The translations under genes were made by a program, and so were the position numbers. The notes below the pieces were generated by a model, which was given only the letters and a program-made list of their open reading frames with translations, was not told the DNA's origin and did not search any database. Below, one piece after another: positions 63,322 through 64,000 of a DNA stretch of 64,000 nt. The stretch's first letter is position 1. The number at the start of each line of letters is the position of its first letter. The stretch comes from Prosapia bicincta. Taxonomy: Eukaryota > Arthropoda > Insecta > Hemiptera > Cercopidae. Location: contig JBAIZL010000005.1 of assembly GCA_036971475.1 (NCBI GenBank), forward strand, positions 234,879,869-234,943,868. The letters are read 5' to 3'.

Positions 63322-63785
63322 TTATAACTTATAGCCCCAGACTTCGCAACAATATGTAGCCTTTGATCTCATGAAGGCATGATAGAAGGATCTAAGCATT
63401 GACGGGTCCGCTCCCCATTTGCGACTCGCTACTGCCTTCAGGGCATTTAGCTGTGGGGCCCATTTTGTTATAACGTGTTCTATGTAAGCTGACCATCGGA
63501 GTTTGGAATCCAATACAAGGCCCAACTGTTTTGGATCTCTGTTATGTTTAAGGACTATATCATCCAGTGTTAGGTGAGAAATGTAGTTTGCAAGATTGTT
63601 TCGTCTGGTGATAAAGGCGCTTTCACTTTTCTCTTTTGAAATTTTTAGTGACCATTTTTCACACCACTTGTGTATAATATTTAATGCGGATTGAACAGAT
63701 TGGGTTGCTTTCTGCGGGTCTGTACTTGTGCTCCAGATAGATGGTTTTGTCGTCTACAAAAATGGCAGTATGCACTTCTAATGGT
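63322..63785 (-). pseudogene. LINE RT fragment, same family as 43-kb LINE
   Basis: Minus strand: FVDDKTI (the FADD region) then, after a shift, STDPQKATQSVQSALNI and CEKWSLKISKEKSESAFITR. It continues GLVLDSKLRWSAYIEHVITK and LNALKAVASRKWGADPSMLR, then ACEVWG-like CCEVWG. It aligns with LLGVVMDPKLRWGSHV and LNALKAVASRNWGADTPILR of the 43-kb LINE. Truncated at both ends. Confidence 0.88.
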
Positions 63786-64000
63786 GATTCCCACGAATTA
63801 ATTGAAGTTTGTATTAAAAGGCATTGCCTAGTGTAACTAGATAGATTAACTGAAAATGTTTGAATATTAACAAGACTCTAAGATATGTGAAATTTAACTG
63901 GGATGAAAAAAAATATGTGCAAAATTAATTTAGATAATTGAAATTGAAGTAAATGTTAGTGTATATATTATGAACTTATGGCTTTTGATAGAATTAGAAA
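63786..64000. other. AT-rich sequence to window end
   Basis: Nothing recognised. Confidence 0.4.

Overview
This window looks like intron-rich nuclear DNA of an arthropod, most likely an insect with a large AT-rich genome. One host gene with GT-AG introns spreads over 19 kb, there are many long (TA)n tracts, and almost everything else is decayed transposable elements. The arthropod call is an inference from gene structure and element mix; no species marker was recognised.

Host gene (about 1-19.8 kb, + strand): six exons encode the last 385 residues of paraplegin (SPG7), the mitochondrial inner-membrane m-AAA protease. They run from the Walker B/arginine-finger region through the HESGH zinc-protease site to the stop. 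Upstream exons lie outside the window. The introns hold Penelope-like elements (PLEs), a deleted piggyBac, a LINE reverse-transcriptase (RT) fragment, a tRNA-like SINE, a diverged minisatellite and palindromes between (TA)n tracts.

20-28 kb: two copies of one R2-type LINE, both broken. One carries an 1131-bp solo LTR with a 4-bp target duplication. 28-34.6 kb: a pile-up of PLE fragments, inverted repeats with hammerhead-ribozyme-like cores, and a Helitron-like insertion. 34.6-42.7 kb: mostly unrecognised AT-rich DNA with fold-back and direct repeats, one more hammerhead-like motif, and a possible LTR.

42.8-50.2 kb: a PIF/Harbinger transposon with 23-bp inverted ends. Its transposase (+) and MADF/BESS DNA-binding partner gene (-) are interleaved, each having an exon inside the other's intron. 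A 4.2-kb RNase H-type LINE sits inside transposase exon 1, flanked by an 11-bp target duplication.

50.3-52.9 kb: a pogo/Tigger remnant containing a 1.75-kb inverted-repeat transposon whose gene encodes a DUF7869-like protein. A 313-bp piece of that gene recurs unchanged inside a palindrome at 53.2 kb. 53-57 kb: a PLE with direct pseudo-LTRs between (TA)n palindromes. 58-62.3 kb: a complete but dead Tc1-like element and a Tigger-like pseudogene. 63.3-63.8 kb: another fragment of the RNase H-LINE family.

Most distinctive are the hammerhead-like motifs that share one spacing in otherwise different repeats, the interleaved Harbinger genes, and the DUF7869-like gene enclosed by inverted ends.
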